This document shows positions 25,766 through 34,607 of a stretch of 45,284 bases of DNA, one piece after another. The notes under the pieces were generated by a model. That model did not search any database, was not told where the DNA came from, and saw only the letters and a list, made by a program, of their open reading frames with translations. Position numbers and translations under genes: made by a program. Origin of the DNA: Deltaproteobacteria bacterium (GTDB lineage Bacteria; Desulfobacterota; Desulfobulbia; Desulfobulbales; Desulfocapsaceae); assembly GCA_026388715.1 (NCBI GenBank), contig JAPLJF010000017.1, positions 1 to 45,284 on the forward strand. Direction: 5' to 3'. Each line of letters begins with the position of its first letter. The first letter of the stretch is position 1.

Positions 25766-27724
25766 ATGCCTGCCAACCTTACTCCAGAAAAGCTTCTGCT
25801 CACGATCAAGAAACTGGAAGACAAAAACCGGAAACTCGTCCAAAAGACCGAAGCACTCGCCAAAGAACTGGATCGTTACCGCTTAGTGATTGACAGCGCC
25901 AGTGATCTGATCCACAGTGTGACTCCCGAAGGGGCCTTTCTCTATACCAATAAGGCCTGGCGCGATACCCTCGGCTACACGGAAGAAGATATCCGGCAGT
26001 TATCGCTGATGGATATTGTCGATAAAAATTGCAAGGGTAAATGCACCCATATCTTCAACTGCCTGATGCAGGGCGAAAAGATTGACCGGAACGCCACCAC
26101 CTTTATTGCCAAAAATGGCGACAGTGTGATCGTGGAGGGCCGTTGTTCCACCCATTTTGAAAACGACAAACCCCTCTTCATGACCGGGATCTTCAGGGAC
26201 ATGAGCAATCAGACCCGCAGCGAACTGGCCCTGCTGAAAAGCGAAAAAAGATACAAAGACCTCTTTGAAAACTCCTCAGACCTGATCCAGATCGTCCACC
26301 CCAGTGGTAATTTTCTGTATGTGAACCGCGCCTGGCGGAAAACATTCGGCTACAGCGAAGAGGAGGTTAACGCCCTTTCCATCTTTGATCTGATTACCGC
26401 AGATTGTCATGGCCATTGTCAAGCCACCTTTCAAAAGATTATCAGCGACCCGAAGCTTCATTATATCGACACGGTCTTCAATACTAAAGACGGCAGACAG
26501 GTCATCATTGAAGGCAATGCCATCTGTAATTTCGAGGACGGAAAACCTGTCTTCACCCAATGTATCTTCCGTGATGTGACCGAAAAAAAGAAGATGATAG
26601 AAGAGCTGATCAAGGCCCAGAAACTTGAATCACTCGGCGTTCTGGCCGGTGGCATCGCCCACGATTTCAACAACCTGCTCACCGCCATCCTTGGCAATAT
26701 CTCTTTGGCCAAGATGTACGCCAATCCGCAGGATATCATATTCGACTATCTGCATAAAACGGAAAAGGCCTCCATCAGGGCCCAGGGTCTGACCAAACAA
26801 CTGCTTACCTTTGCCAAGGGCGGCGCCCCCATCAAAAAGATCACCCCGCTCACGGAACTGATCAAGGACTCCACCAGCTTTATCCTCAGAGGTTCAAAGG
26901 TCAAATGCGATTATCATTTTGACCAGAATCTCTGGGCCGTTGAGGCCGACGAAGGGCAGTTGAGCCAGGTCGCCCAGAATCTGGTCATCAACGCCAGTCA
27001 GGCCATGCCAAATGGCGGCACAATAACCATCCAGGGCACAAACGAAAACCTTGCTCTGGATGAGTCCTCGTCCTTGCCGCCGGGGAACTATATAAAGCTC
27101 ATCTTTCAAGACCACGGTACAGGAATCCCTCCCGAACACATCTCCAGGATCTTTGACCCTTATTTTTCCAGTAAAAGTACAGGAACCGGTCTGGGATTGG
27201 CCATTTCCTATTCCATCATCAAAAACCATGGCGGTAAAATTACAGTGAACTCAGAACTGGGTCAGGGCACTGTTTTTTCCATTCTCCTGCCGGCGATCCT
27301 CAATCATGTCACCCGATCCGAAAAAAAAGATAACCTCCGGAAAATTGGCGCCAGAAAGATATTGATCATGGATGACGACCAAACTGTTCGTGAAATCGCG
27401 GCGGCAATGCTCACCGTTATCGGCTGCAGTGTCGAGGAGGCCGGAGACGGGAAAGAGGCTATTGCCCTCTATATAAAGGCCCAGAAAGATGGTGTCCCCT
27501 TTGACAGCGTTATCATGGATTTGACCATCCCCGGGGGCATGGGGGGTAAGGAGGCCATTGCCGCTTTACTCGCTCTGGATCCCAAGGCCAGAGTAGTTGT
27601 CTCCAGTGGATACGCCAACGATCCCATTATGGCAAGCTACAAGGAGTTTGGCTTCTATGGCGTTCTTCCCAAACCTTTCAAGTTTGATGATTTAAACAAG
27701 GTGATCGCCACCGCTATTGATTAG
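25766..27724 (+). CDS. Hybrid sensor histidine kinase (PAS-PAS-HisKA-HATPase-REC)
   Basis: The cytoplasmic 652-residue protein has a short N-terminal coiled coil, two PAS domains (about 45-145 and 175-275, each with a YTNKAWRDTLGY-type strand), a dimerisation/phosphoacceptor domain with His299 in GGIAHDFNNLLTAI, an ATPase domain (QVAQNLVINASQAMPNGG N-box, DHGTGIPPEHISRIFDPYF, GTGLGLAIS), and a C-terminal receiver with acidic DDD, Asp585 in IMDLTIPGG and the PKPF lysine. No membrane segment is seen, so it senses a cytoplasmic signal. Both PAS domains contain Cys-x3-Cys (CKGKC and CHGHC) at the same position. Start ATG 25766 has AGAGGAGA upstream; the earlier GTG at 25706 has none. No response-regulator DNA-binding partner is adjacent. 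Confidence 0.93.
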   Translation: MPANLTPEKLLLTIKKLEDKNRKLVQKTEALAKELDRYRLVIDSASDLIHSVTPEGAFLYTNKAWRDTLGYTEEDIRQLSLMDIVDKNCKGKCTHIFNCLMQGEKIDRNATTFIAKNGDSVIVEGRCSTHFENDKPLFMTGIFRDMSNQTRSELALLKSEKRYKDLFENSSDLIQIVHPSGNFLYVNRAWRKTFGYSEEEVNALSIFDLITADCHGHCQATFQKIISDPKLHYIDTVFNTKDGRQVIIEGNAICNFEDGKPVFTQCIFRDVTEKKKMIEELIKAQKLESLGVLAGGIAHDFNNLLTAILGNISLAKMYANPQDIIFDYLHKTEKASIRAQGLTKQLLTFAKGGAPIKKITPLTELIKDSTSFILRGSKVKCDYHFDQNLWAVEADEGQLSQVAQNLVINASQAMPNGGTITIQGTNENLALDESSSLPPGNYIKLIFQDHGTGIPPEHISRIFDPYFSSKSTGTGLGLAISYSIIKNHGGKITVNSELGQGTVFSILLPAILNHVTRSEKKDNLRKIGARKILIMDDDQTVREIAAAMLTVIGCSVEEAGDGKEAIALYIKAQKDGVPFDSVIMDLTIPGGMGGKEAIAALLALDPKARVVVSSGYANDPIMASYKEFGFYGVLPKPFKFDDLNKVIATAID

Positions 27725-27758
27725 ATAAGCCTTGATGAACGTTCATAACGGCTTATCT
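27723..27758. terminator. Hairpin at the histidine kinase 3' end
   Basis: AGATAAGCC (27723-27731) pairs perfectly with GGCTTATCT (27750-27758); the loop contains the palindrome ATGAACGTTCAT. The stem overlaps the kinase stop codon. No U-run follows directly, so it may be a weak terminator or stabilising hairpin. Confidence 0.45.
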
Positions 27759-27842
27759 GCTTGTAATCTGTTGGCCCAAATTTTTTTGCCTCAGCAACCT
27801 GCATAGTCACCATTAAAAAAAATACTTTTGTGCCACTTGATC

Positions 27843-29450
27843 ATGCTCCTTGAGATAGATAAACTGAATGTGAGTTTTACCCTCGACACCGGCCTACAGC
27901 AACCCGCGGCAAATCAGGTGCTGCACGATGTGTCCCTCTCTGTTGACCAGGGCGAGACCGTGGCCCTGGTCGGGGAATCAGGATCGGGAAAATCGGTAAC
28001 CGCCCTCTCGATCCTGCGGCTCCTGGAAGAAGGCACCCAAGCGCACAGTTCAGGACGCATCAATTTTGAGGGCAAGGATATCTTGTCCCTGTCTGACCGG
28101 CAGTTGCGAGCCATCCGTGGCAATCGGATCGCCATGATCTTTCAGGAGCCGATGACCTCGCTCAATCCGGTGTACACCATTGGCAATCAACTGATTGAGC
28201 CCCTGCTCCTGCACCGGGCCATGACCAGAAAAGAAGCGGAAAAGGAGGCCATCCGCCTCCTGGAGCGCACCGGCATCGACACCCCGGAGGCCCGCCTCCG
28301 CACCTATCCGCATCAACTCTCAGGCGGCCAGCGGCAACGGGTGATGATCGCCATGGCCCTTGCCTGCCGCCCGTCCCTGCTCATTGCCGATGAGCCGACA
28401 ACCGCCCTCGATGTGACCATCCAGGCCCAGATCCTGGACCTGATCAGCGACCTGCGGGATGAGTTTAAAATGGCCGTGCTCCTGATCACCCACGACCTGG
28501 CCATGGTCAGACAGATCGCTGATCATGTCCATATCATGCAGGGCGGTCGGATTGTCGAACATGGTGTGACCCAGGACATCCTTACCAACCCGCAGCACCC
28601 GTACACCATCCACCTCCTACAATCCATCCCCCATGGCAACCCTGCGGAGAAACAAGGACAGAAGCCCCTGCTCACCATCGGCCATCTCGGCTGCCATTTT
28701 CATCTCAAGGACGGCTGGAGCGGTTTTTTGAAGAGGAAGATAAAGACCATCAAGGCCGTTGATGATGTCAGCCTGACACTCAACCAGGGGACGACCTGCG
28801 GGGTGGTGGGAGAATCGGGATCAGGGAAGACCACGCTCGGCATGGCCATTCTCAAACTGACAAAGAGCCAGGGAACGATTAACTTTGACGGCCAGGATCT
28901 CCAGCAGCTCACCAACCGCCAGATGCGGCCCCTGCGCCGCGAACTGCAGGTGGTATTCCAGGACCCCTTTTCCTCCCTCTCCCCCCGGATGACCGTGGAA
29001 CAGATCGTCGAAGAGGGGATGCGGGTACACGGCTTAGGCGGAACTGCGCAGCAACGCCACGAGATCGTGGCCGACACCTTGGTCGAGGTGGGACTCAGCC
29101 CGGAGATGGCCTGGCGCTATCCCCATGAATTTTCCGGCGGACAACGGCAGCGCATCGCCATCGCCCGCGCCATTGTTTTGAAACCCCGGCTCCTGATCCT
29201 CGATGAGCCGACCTCGGCCCTCGATATGACCATCCAGAAGCAGATCATCGACCTGCTCCTGGATCTGCAGAAAAGATACGGGATGACCTACCTCTTTATC
29301 TCTCATGACCTGCGCGTGATCCGGGCCCTGGCCGATCAGGTGGCGGTGATGCAGCATGGCCGCATTGTCGAGGCAGGCCCGGCCCGAGAGCTGTTTGCCG
29401 CCCCCAAACATGCCTATACCCAGAGATTATTCCAGGCGGCGCTGCATTGA
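27843..29450 (+). CDS. Dipeptide/oligopeptide-type ABC transporter ATP-binding protein with two ATPase domains (YejF-like)
   Basis: The 535-residue protein fuses two oligopeptide-type ATPases. Domain 1 has GESGSGKSVTALS, LSGGQRQRVMIAMAL, LLIADEPTTALDVTIQ and LLITHDLAMV; domain 2 (from about residue 290) has GESGSGKTTLG, FSGGQRQRIAIARAI, LLILDEPTSALDMTIQ and FISHDLRVI. A short oligopeptide C-terminal segment (LTNPQHPYTIHLLQSIPHG) ends domain 1. This is the DppD-DppF fusion layout of YejF, which energises uptake of peptides such as microcin C in E. coli. The usual substrate-binding protein and two permease genes are not adjacent, so this is an orphan ATPase or works with permeases elsewhere. 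I use ATG 27843; TTG 27828 is also open. Confidence 0.88.
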   Translation: MLLEIDKLNVSFTLDTGLQQPAANQVLHDVSLSVDQGETVALVGESGSGKSVTALSILRLLEEGTQAHSSGRINFEGKDILSLSDRQLRAIRGNRIAMIFQEPMTSLNPVYTIGNQLIEPLLLHRAMTRKEAEKEAIRLLERTGIDTPEARLRTYPHQLSGGQRQRVMIAMALACRPSLLIADEPTTALDVTIQAQILDLISDLRDEFKMAVLLITHDLAMVRQIADHVHIMQGGRIVEHGVTQDILTNPQHPYTIHLLQSIPHGNPAEKQGQKPLLTIGHLGCHFHLKDGWSGFLKRKIKTIKAVDDVSLTLNQGTTCGVVGESGSGKTTLGMAILKLTKSQGTINFDGQDLQQLTNRQMRPLRRELQVVFQDPFSSLSPRMTVEQIVEEGMRVHGLGGTAQQRHEIVADTLVEVGLSPEMAWRYPHEFSGGQRQRIAIARAIVLKPRLLILDEPTSALDMTIQKQIIDLLLDLQKRYGMTYLFISHDLRVIRALADQVAVMQHGRIVEAGPARELFAAPKHAYTQRLFQAALH

Positions 29451-29562
29451 TAGAACTCAAGAAGAAGGACAGTCAAAAAAACCAACCACTAACTGACCCA
29501 GCGCGTTGTCTACCAAGGGGTGAGGGGTGACAAAGCACCAGCGACCAGGGGCTGGGAGCAGT

Positions 29563-31311
29563 ATGTCCGGTCTGGGGCTCATCCGGCCCTTGATCCGACA
29601 ATACTCCCCCCGCCTCATCGGCGGGCTTCTCGCCCTGCTGACTGTTGATCTTCTGCAACTGGGCATCCCCCGCCTGGTGAAAAGGGCGGTAGATCTCCTG
29701 GCCCAGGGTGCGGCCAGCCAGATGGCCCTGGCCCAAAGCGCCCTGGCCATTCTTCTGCTTGCCATAGGCATTGCCGGCTGCCGTTTTGTCTGGCGCTATC
29801 TGATCCTCGGTTTTTCCCGGCTGGTGGAGCGCGACCTGCGCGATGATTTTTTCCGCCATCTCCTCACTCTCGACCGGCCCTTCTTTCAGAAAAAACCGGT
29901 GGGCGCGATCATGGCCCTGGCCACCAATGACCTGGCAGCGGTGCAGCTGGCCGGGGGCATGGGTCTGGTCGCCTGCGCCGATGCCGCCATCATGGGCATC
30001 GCCGCCATGGCCTGCATGGCCTATATCAGCCCGCGCCTCACCCTGATTGCTGTGATCCCCATGCCTCTGCTGGCACTGCTGACCAGGGTGCTGTCCGCCC
30101 GGCTGCATCGCCGTTTTCTGAAGGTGCAGGAGCAGTTTTCCCACCTCACCGAATTTGCCCGCAGCACCATCACCAGTATCCGTCTGCTCAAGGCCTACAC
30201 CCAGGAAGCATCACAGGCCGAGGGTTTCAACCGCCTCGGGCGTCAGTACCAGCAGGACAATATCCGCTTAGCCCGCGTGCACGGCACCCTGTTTCCCATC
30301 TCCGGGCTGGTGGGCAATACCAGCCTGCTGCTGGCGATCTTTTTCGGCGGGCGTCTGGTGATCGGCGGCGCGATCACGGTGGGGGATTTTGTCGCCTTTA
30401 TTTCCTATCTTTACCTGCTCACCTGGCCGATGATGGCGGTGGGCTGGGTGGCCAATCTTTTCCAGCGCGGGCTCACCTCCCTGGGGCGTCTTGGCGAGGT
30501 CATGGCAGCCAGCCCAACCCTGGCGGATCCGGCGCAGCCTGTTTCCTTTCCCGCCGGGCAAACAGAGATCAGCCTGCGTAACCTCCATTTTCACTATGAG
30601 GGGCAGGAGCGGGCAGCCCTGTCCGAAGTGAGCTGCGTTATCCGGGCAGGAGAGATCGTGGGCCTTGTCGGCCGAAGCGGCTCAGGGAAATCCACCCTCT
30701 GCCATCTTCTGGCCCGACAGTATCCGGTGGCGGACGGGACCATTTTTCTCAATGGGGTTGATATCAACCGCCTCTCCCTGGCTGCGGTGCGCGGGCGGGT
30801 TGCCTATGTGCCGCAGGACGTGCTGCTTTTTTCCGATACCGTGGCCGCAAACATCGCCTTTGGCAATCCGGAGGCCAGCCAGGAGCAGATCGAGACGGCG
30901 GCCAAAATCTGCCGGATCCATGAGGAGATCCTCGGTTTCAGCAAGGGATACCAGACCCGGATCGGGGAGCGGGGCGTCAAGCTTTCCGGCGGCCAGCGCC
31001 AACGCATCGCCCTGGCCCGGGCCCTTCTTCTCGACCGGCCCCTGCTGATCATCGACGACAGCCTCTCTGCCGTCGATCTGGAAACGGAGCAGGAGATCAT
31101 CTCCGGCCTGGCCACCTATCTGCCGGGGCGGACCTGTCTCATCGTTTCGCACCGCATCGCCCCCCTGCGGGACGCGGCCCGGATCATGGTTCTGGAGGAG
31201 GGTCGGCTGCTGGCCCAGGGCAACCATGCCGAACTGCTGACGACAAGTCCTTTCTACCGCACCATGTACCACCAGCAGCAGATGCGCCGCCACCGGGAAG
31301 AGGAGCTGTAA
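29563..31311 (+). CDS. ABC exporter half-transporter, subunit with a degenerate catalytic site
   Basis: The 582-residue protein is a six-helix ABC exporter half with a C-terminal ATPase: transmembrane region (residues about 20-310, with GGLLALLTVDLLQLG, IMGIAAMACMAYI and GDFVAFISYLYLLTW), Walker A GRSGSGKST near 369, LSGGQRQRIALARAL, Walker B LLIIDDSLSAVD near 495, and switch SHR. The residue after the Walker B Asp is Asp rather than the catalytic Glu, the pattern of the non-canonical subunit of heterodimeric exporters such as MdlA or TmrA. ATG 29563 follows GGGAG; an earlier GTG at 29527 has no site. The second subunit begins 2 nt after its stop, so they form a dimer. The substrate is unknown. 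Confidence 0.9.
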   Translation: MSGLGLIRPLIRQYSPRLIGGLLALLTVDLLQLGIPRLVKRAVDLLAQGAASQMALAQSALAILLLAIGIAGCRFVWRYLILGFSRLVERDLRDDFFRHLLTLDRPFFQKKPVGAIMALATNDLAAVQLAGGMGLVACADAAIMGIAAMACMAYISPRLTLIAVIPMPLLALLTRVLSARLHRRFLKVQEQFSHLTEFARSTITSIRLLKAYTQEASQAEGFNRLGRQYQQDNIRLARVHGTLFPISGLVGNTSLLLAIFFGGRLVIGGAITVGDFVAFISYLYLLTWPMMAVGWVANLFQRGLTSLGRLGEVMAASPTLADPAQPVSFPAGQTEISLRNLHFHYEGQERAALSEVSCVIRAGEIVGLVGRSGSGKSTLCHLLARQYPVADGTIFLNGVDINRLSLAAVRGRVAYVPQDVLLFSDTVAANIAFGNPEASQEQIETAAKICRIHEEILGFSKGYQTRIGERGVKLSGGQRQRIALARALLLDRPLLIIDDSLSAVDLETEQEIISGLATYLPGRTCLIVSHRIAPLRDAARIMVLEEGRLLAQGNHAELLTTSPFYRTMYHQQQMRRHREEEL

Positions 31312-31313
31312 CG

Positions 31314-33113
31314 ATGCGGGATAATTACGGCTATTTCGAAGAAGACCAGCTAGGCAATTTCGGTGATCTCAGCCTGTGGCGACGGATCGTCTTTCTGGGC
31401 AGGCCTTACTGGCTGGGGGCCTTGCTGGCCGTGCTTCTTTCCTTTGTTGTGGTAGGCTGTGGTCTGGCCCTGCCCTACCTGATCCGTCTGGCCGTGGATG
31501 ATTTCATCCTCAACACCTCCCCTGCCCCAGCGGTGCGCCTGGAAGGGCTCAAGCGCCTGGCCCTTGCCTTTTGCGCCCTCATGGCCTTCGAGTTTTCAGG
31601 TAATTTTGTCCAGGTGATTATCCTGGAATGGACCGGGCAAAGGATCATGCACCGGATGCGGCAGATGATGTTTGTCCATCTCCTGCGCCTGGACCTGAAG
31701 TTTTTTCACCGGAACCCGGCGGGCAGGATGGTAACGCGGCTGACCAACGATATCCAGAACATGCACGAGATGTTCACCTCGGTGATCGTCACCCTGTTCA
31801 ACGACGGGGTCAAGCTCCTCGGCATTCTGGGGATTTTATTGTGGATGAACTGGCGGCTGACCCTGATCATCTGTCTTCTTCTCCCGCTGATGGTGGGCAA
31901 CACCCTCTGGTTCAGCCGCCTGGCCCGCGATGCCTTCCGGCAGATCCGCACCCATCTTGTCCAGATCAACTCCTTCCTGCAGGAGTCGCTGTCCGGCGTG
32001 CCGCTCATCCAGCTTTTTCTCAGGGAGGAGTCGACCCTAAGGAAATTTTCCCGACTCAACCAGGCCTTTTTTGAAAAGTCCCTCTATCAGATCCGGGTCT
32101 TTGCCGTCTTCATGCCGCTCATCGAGCTGATGAGCGCCCTGACCATCGGCACCATCCTCTGGTACGGAGGCAGCCAGATCATGGCCGGAAAGATGACGAT
32201 CGGGATGCTGGTGGCCTTTCTTTCCTATATGCGCCTCTTTTTTCAGCCCATGCGCGAGCTGTCGCAGAAATATTCCATTGTCCAGTCAGCCCTGGCCTCG
32301 GCGGAACGCATCTTCCAGCTGCTTGACAACAAGGAGATCCTGCCCCTGCCGCCCTCTCCCTTAAGGCCCGCCTCCTCAAAGGGTGAGATCGAGTTCCGGG
32401 AGGTGCGCTTCGGCTATGATCCTGAGCGGCCGGTGCTGGAGCATTTCTCCTTGAAGATTCCGGCCGGCCAGACCCTGGCCATCGTCGGCGCCACCGGCAG
32501 CGGTAAGACCACGATCATCAACCTGCTGGAGCGGTTCTACGACCCGGATGCGGGGGAGATCCTCCTGGACGGCATTAACCTGCGCGCCCTGGACCCGGAC
32601 TGGCTGCGCCGTCAGGTGGGGCTGGTGATGCAGGACGTTTTCCTCATGCCCGGCTCCATCCGGGACAATGTCCTGCTCGATGTTGAAAAAACCGACGAGG
32701 CGGTGTGGGGGATCCTGGAAAAGGCGCAGATGGCCCGCTTTGTCCGCCGGTTGCCCGAGGGACTGGCGACCAAGGTGGGAGAGGGCGGCATGGACCTGTC
32801 CGCCGGGCAGCGGCAATTACTGGCCTTTGCCAGGGTTCTGGCCCGGGAGCCGCGCATCCTGGTGCTAGACGAGGCCACCGCCAGCGTTGACCCGGAAAGC
32901 GAGATGCTCACCGAGCAGGCCATTGCCGCCACCTTTGCCGGACGCACCAACATCGTCATCGCCCACCGGCTTTCCACCATCCGCAGGGCCGATCACATCC
33001 TGGTCATGGCCAAGGGCAGAATCATCGAGCAGGGAAGTCACGCCCAACTGGTGGTGGCTAATGGGGCGTATCGGCGGCTGCTGACTATTTTCACCTCTGG
33101 ATCAGGGGAATAA
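31314..33113 (+). CDS. ABC exporter half-transporter, catalytic partner
   Basis: The 599-residue partner has a transmembrane half (LLAVLLSFVVVGCGLAL, a long second block from MFTSVIVTLFNDGVKLLG to IGMLVAFLSYMRLFF) and an ATPase with Walker A GATGSGKTT near residue 392, a QDVFLMPGSIRDNVLL Q-loop, signature LSAGQRQLLAFARVL and Walker B ILVLDEATASVD (catalytic Glu present), then IAHRLSTI. It resembles the MdlB subunit. GAGGAG lies before the ATG, and it starts 2 nt after the first subunit. The pair would form one heterodimeric export pump with one active and one degenerate ATP site. Drug, lipid or peptide export are all possible; the window gives no substrate clue. Confidence 0.9.
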   Translation: MRDNYGYFEEDQLGNFGDLSLWRRIVFLGRPYWLGALLAVLLSFVVVGCGLALPYLIRLAVDDFILNTSPAPAVRLEGLKRLALAFCALMAFEFSGNFVQVIILEWTGQRIMHRMRQMMFVHLLRLDLKFFHRNPAGRMVTRLTNDIQNMHEMFTSVIVTLFNDGVKLLGILGILLWMNWRLTLIICLLLPLMVGNTLWFSRLARDAFRQIRTHLVQINSFLQESLSGVPLIQLFLREESTLRKFSRLNQAFFEKSLYQIRVFAVFMPLIELMSALTIGTILWYGGSQIMAGKMTIGMLVAFLSYMRLFFQPMRELSQKYSIVQSALASAERIFQLLDNKEILPLPPSPLRPASSKGEIEFREVRFGYDPERPVLEHFSLKIPAGQTLAIVGATGSGKTTIINLLERFYDPDAGEILLDGINLRALDPDWLRRQVGLVMQDVFLMPGSIRDNVLLDVEKTDEAVWGILEKAQMARFVRRLPEGLATKVGEGGMDLSAGQRQLLAFARVLAREPRILVLDEATASVDPESEMLTEQAIAATFAGRTNIVIAHRLSTIRRADHILVMAKGRIIEQGSHAQLVVANGAYRRLLTIFTSGSGE

Positions 33114-33167
33114 TCGCAACCACAAGGGGTTTGGGGGGCAAAAGAGAGAGAAAAGAGAATAATCAGA

Positions 33168-33205
33168 GGCACTCCCCTATATATTCTCAAAAACAGGGGA
33201 GTGCC
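33168..33205. repeat. Perfect inverted repeat GGCACTCCCCT / AGGGGAGTGCC
   Basis: Arms 33168-33178 and 33195-33205 are an 11-bp perfect inverted repeat with a 16-nt loop, followed by CCT. It lies 55 bp after the exporter operon and could be its terminator, though no U-run follows. The GGGGAGTGCCCCT end recurs in degenerate form at 11781-11793. Confidence 0.7.
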
Positions 33206-33288
33206 CCTGGTAGTTTCAAAAATGAAAGCATCAAAGACGTCCACATTTTTCTTTTAATGATTATTCCATCTAACCAGCCATCGCCACC

Positions 33289-34326
33289 CTACTTCCGGCC
33301 ATGAAGGAGAATACTATCCAGCTCTTCTGTGCTCAGAGGCTGATCAAATCGCACGTGTACAGAATATTTTTTTTCCATATAATCATACAACGTGACCCCG
33401 ACAATCTTCCCGCTTCGTTCCTGAACCTTATCTATTCCAAGAGGCAGAGAAGAGATAAGACCTCTCCCCAGCAGTAACCGTATTTTTTCTTTTTGTGAGA
33501 TACGGATTGACAGCGAAAAACCGCCAAGAGAGATATCTTCCAGCTGCGCCTTGAATGATTGCGGCGGGGAGTTCTCGTTAGTTCCCAATAAGCTGTTGAC
33601 AAATATCAGCTGTACAGGGTGGCGCATATCCTCCCGCCGGTTTTCTTCCATCTTTTTCAATAATTCAGGAACCTTGTCTGACCGGCGGCAAAAATCGGCC
33701 AGACTGGTTTCAAGCCCCGGATACGGCGGCAGCAACTTCAGGAAGGCCTGCCTTTCGAGGGCCTGTACCTTCACATCAGTCATGGCCACAAGCGATACCG
33801 TCCAGACCGAGACATCAAAAAAAGGGCCACACCCGATAATTTCTCCAGGGCTCATCTGTTGAATAAACATCTCTTTCCGGCCTTGCCGGTATGTCAGGCC
33901 CACCCGTCCCTCATTGATAAAATAAAGGGTGGGATTGAGATCTCCCTGCTGAACAATCACCTCGTCCGCCTGATAATTTTTAAAACGCTGGCAATGATAC
34001 AGGGCGCTGAAGGCATCGGGCTCTAGAAATTCATACAGTTGATGCCAGAGGCTGAGATAATGCTTGCTGATAGCACCACCCTTTTCCTTCTCTATGGCCG
34101 CATTTACACGGATGACCTCAAACAGGGCATTTGGATTCACTGCCAGCAAGCGGTCACGCAGGTTCTCGGCGGTCATGAAATCTTTTTCCATGGCCGCACT
34201 CACCGCATTTTCAGCAAGTAATTCTGTGGCTCCGGCAATATTTTCATCCTGCAGCAATTGCTCAATCTGGTCTTCGATGCCACGCTGCTGTAACTTTGCC
34301 TTATTCTGCAACTCACTCATTGCCAT
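33289..34326 (-). CDS. Cyclic-nucleotide-binding-like plus PilZ domain regulator
   Basis: The 345-residue protein has an N-terminal helical region (about 1-100), a CRP-like cNMP-binding beta-roll (about 110-205: VIVQQGDLNPTLYFINEGRVGL, then MSPGEIIGCGPFF) and a C-terminal PilZ domain. The PilZ part carries the c-di-GMP motifs R-x-x-x-R (RREDMR) and D-x-S-x-x-G (DISLGG). No DNA-binding helix-turn-helix is seen. Read plainly, it can sense c-di-GMP, with the beta-roll as a second ligand or partner site; the canonical cAMP phosphate-binding Arg is not evident. Such proteins usually control motility or surface behaviour by protein contact. It stands alone, so its target cannot be guessed from neighbours. 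Confidence 0.8.
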   Translation of the reverse strand: MAMSELQNKAKLQQRGIEDQIEQLLQDENIAGATELLAENAVSAAMEKDFMTAENLRDRLLAVNPNALFEVIRVNAAIEKEKGGAISKHYLSLWHQLYEFLEPDAFSALYHCQRFKNYQADEVIVQQGDLNPTLYFINEGRVGLTYRQGRKEMFIQQMSPGEIIGCGPFFDVSVWTVSLVAMTDVKVQALERQAFLKLLPPYPGLETSLADFCRRSDKVPELLKKMEENRREDMRHPVQLIFVNSLLGTNENSPPQSFKAQLEDISLGGFSLSIRISQKEKIRLLLGRGLISSLPLGIDKVQERSGKIVGVTLYDYMEKKYSVHVRFDQPLSTEELDSILLHGRK

Positions 34327-34499
34327 TTCTCCTGTTCATGATGATAAGTCCAATCACCTCCGGCAAAGCCGGATGCATACAAAATATGGATCACTCAAAA
34401 GAAAGCTGGAAAAAACGGGAGACTGCTAAAAAATCAGAACAGATCTCTTATCCCTCCTGCAGGATATCACAACAGTAAAGCCATAACAACACCTAAAAT

Positions 34500-34555
34500 A
34501 TTGTCTTTCCAACTGATTTCAGCAAAGCAAACCATCAGTTTTACGGAAAGACAAT
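34500..34555. terminator. Imperfect hairpin downstream of the ThiC-family gene
   Basis: ATTGTCTTTCCAACTGAT (34500-34517) pairs with ATCAGTT...GGAAAGACAAT (34534-34555), with one 4-nt bulge. It lies 53 bp past the stop of the bzaF candidate and reads as its terminator hairpin on the minus strand; the following tail (ATTTTAGG) is only weakly U-rich. Confidence 0.5.
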
Positions 34556-34607
34556 CACCGCCGGATCACTTCACAAATAAGAGAGAATTTAAAGACAAGA
34601 CCACCTG

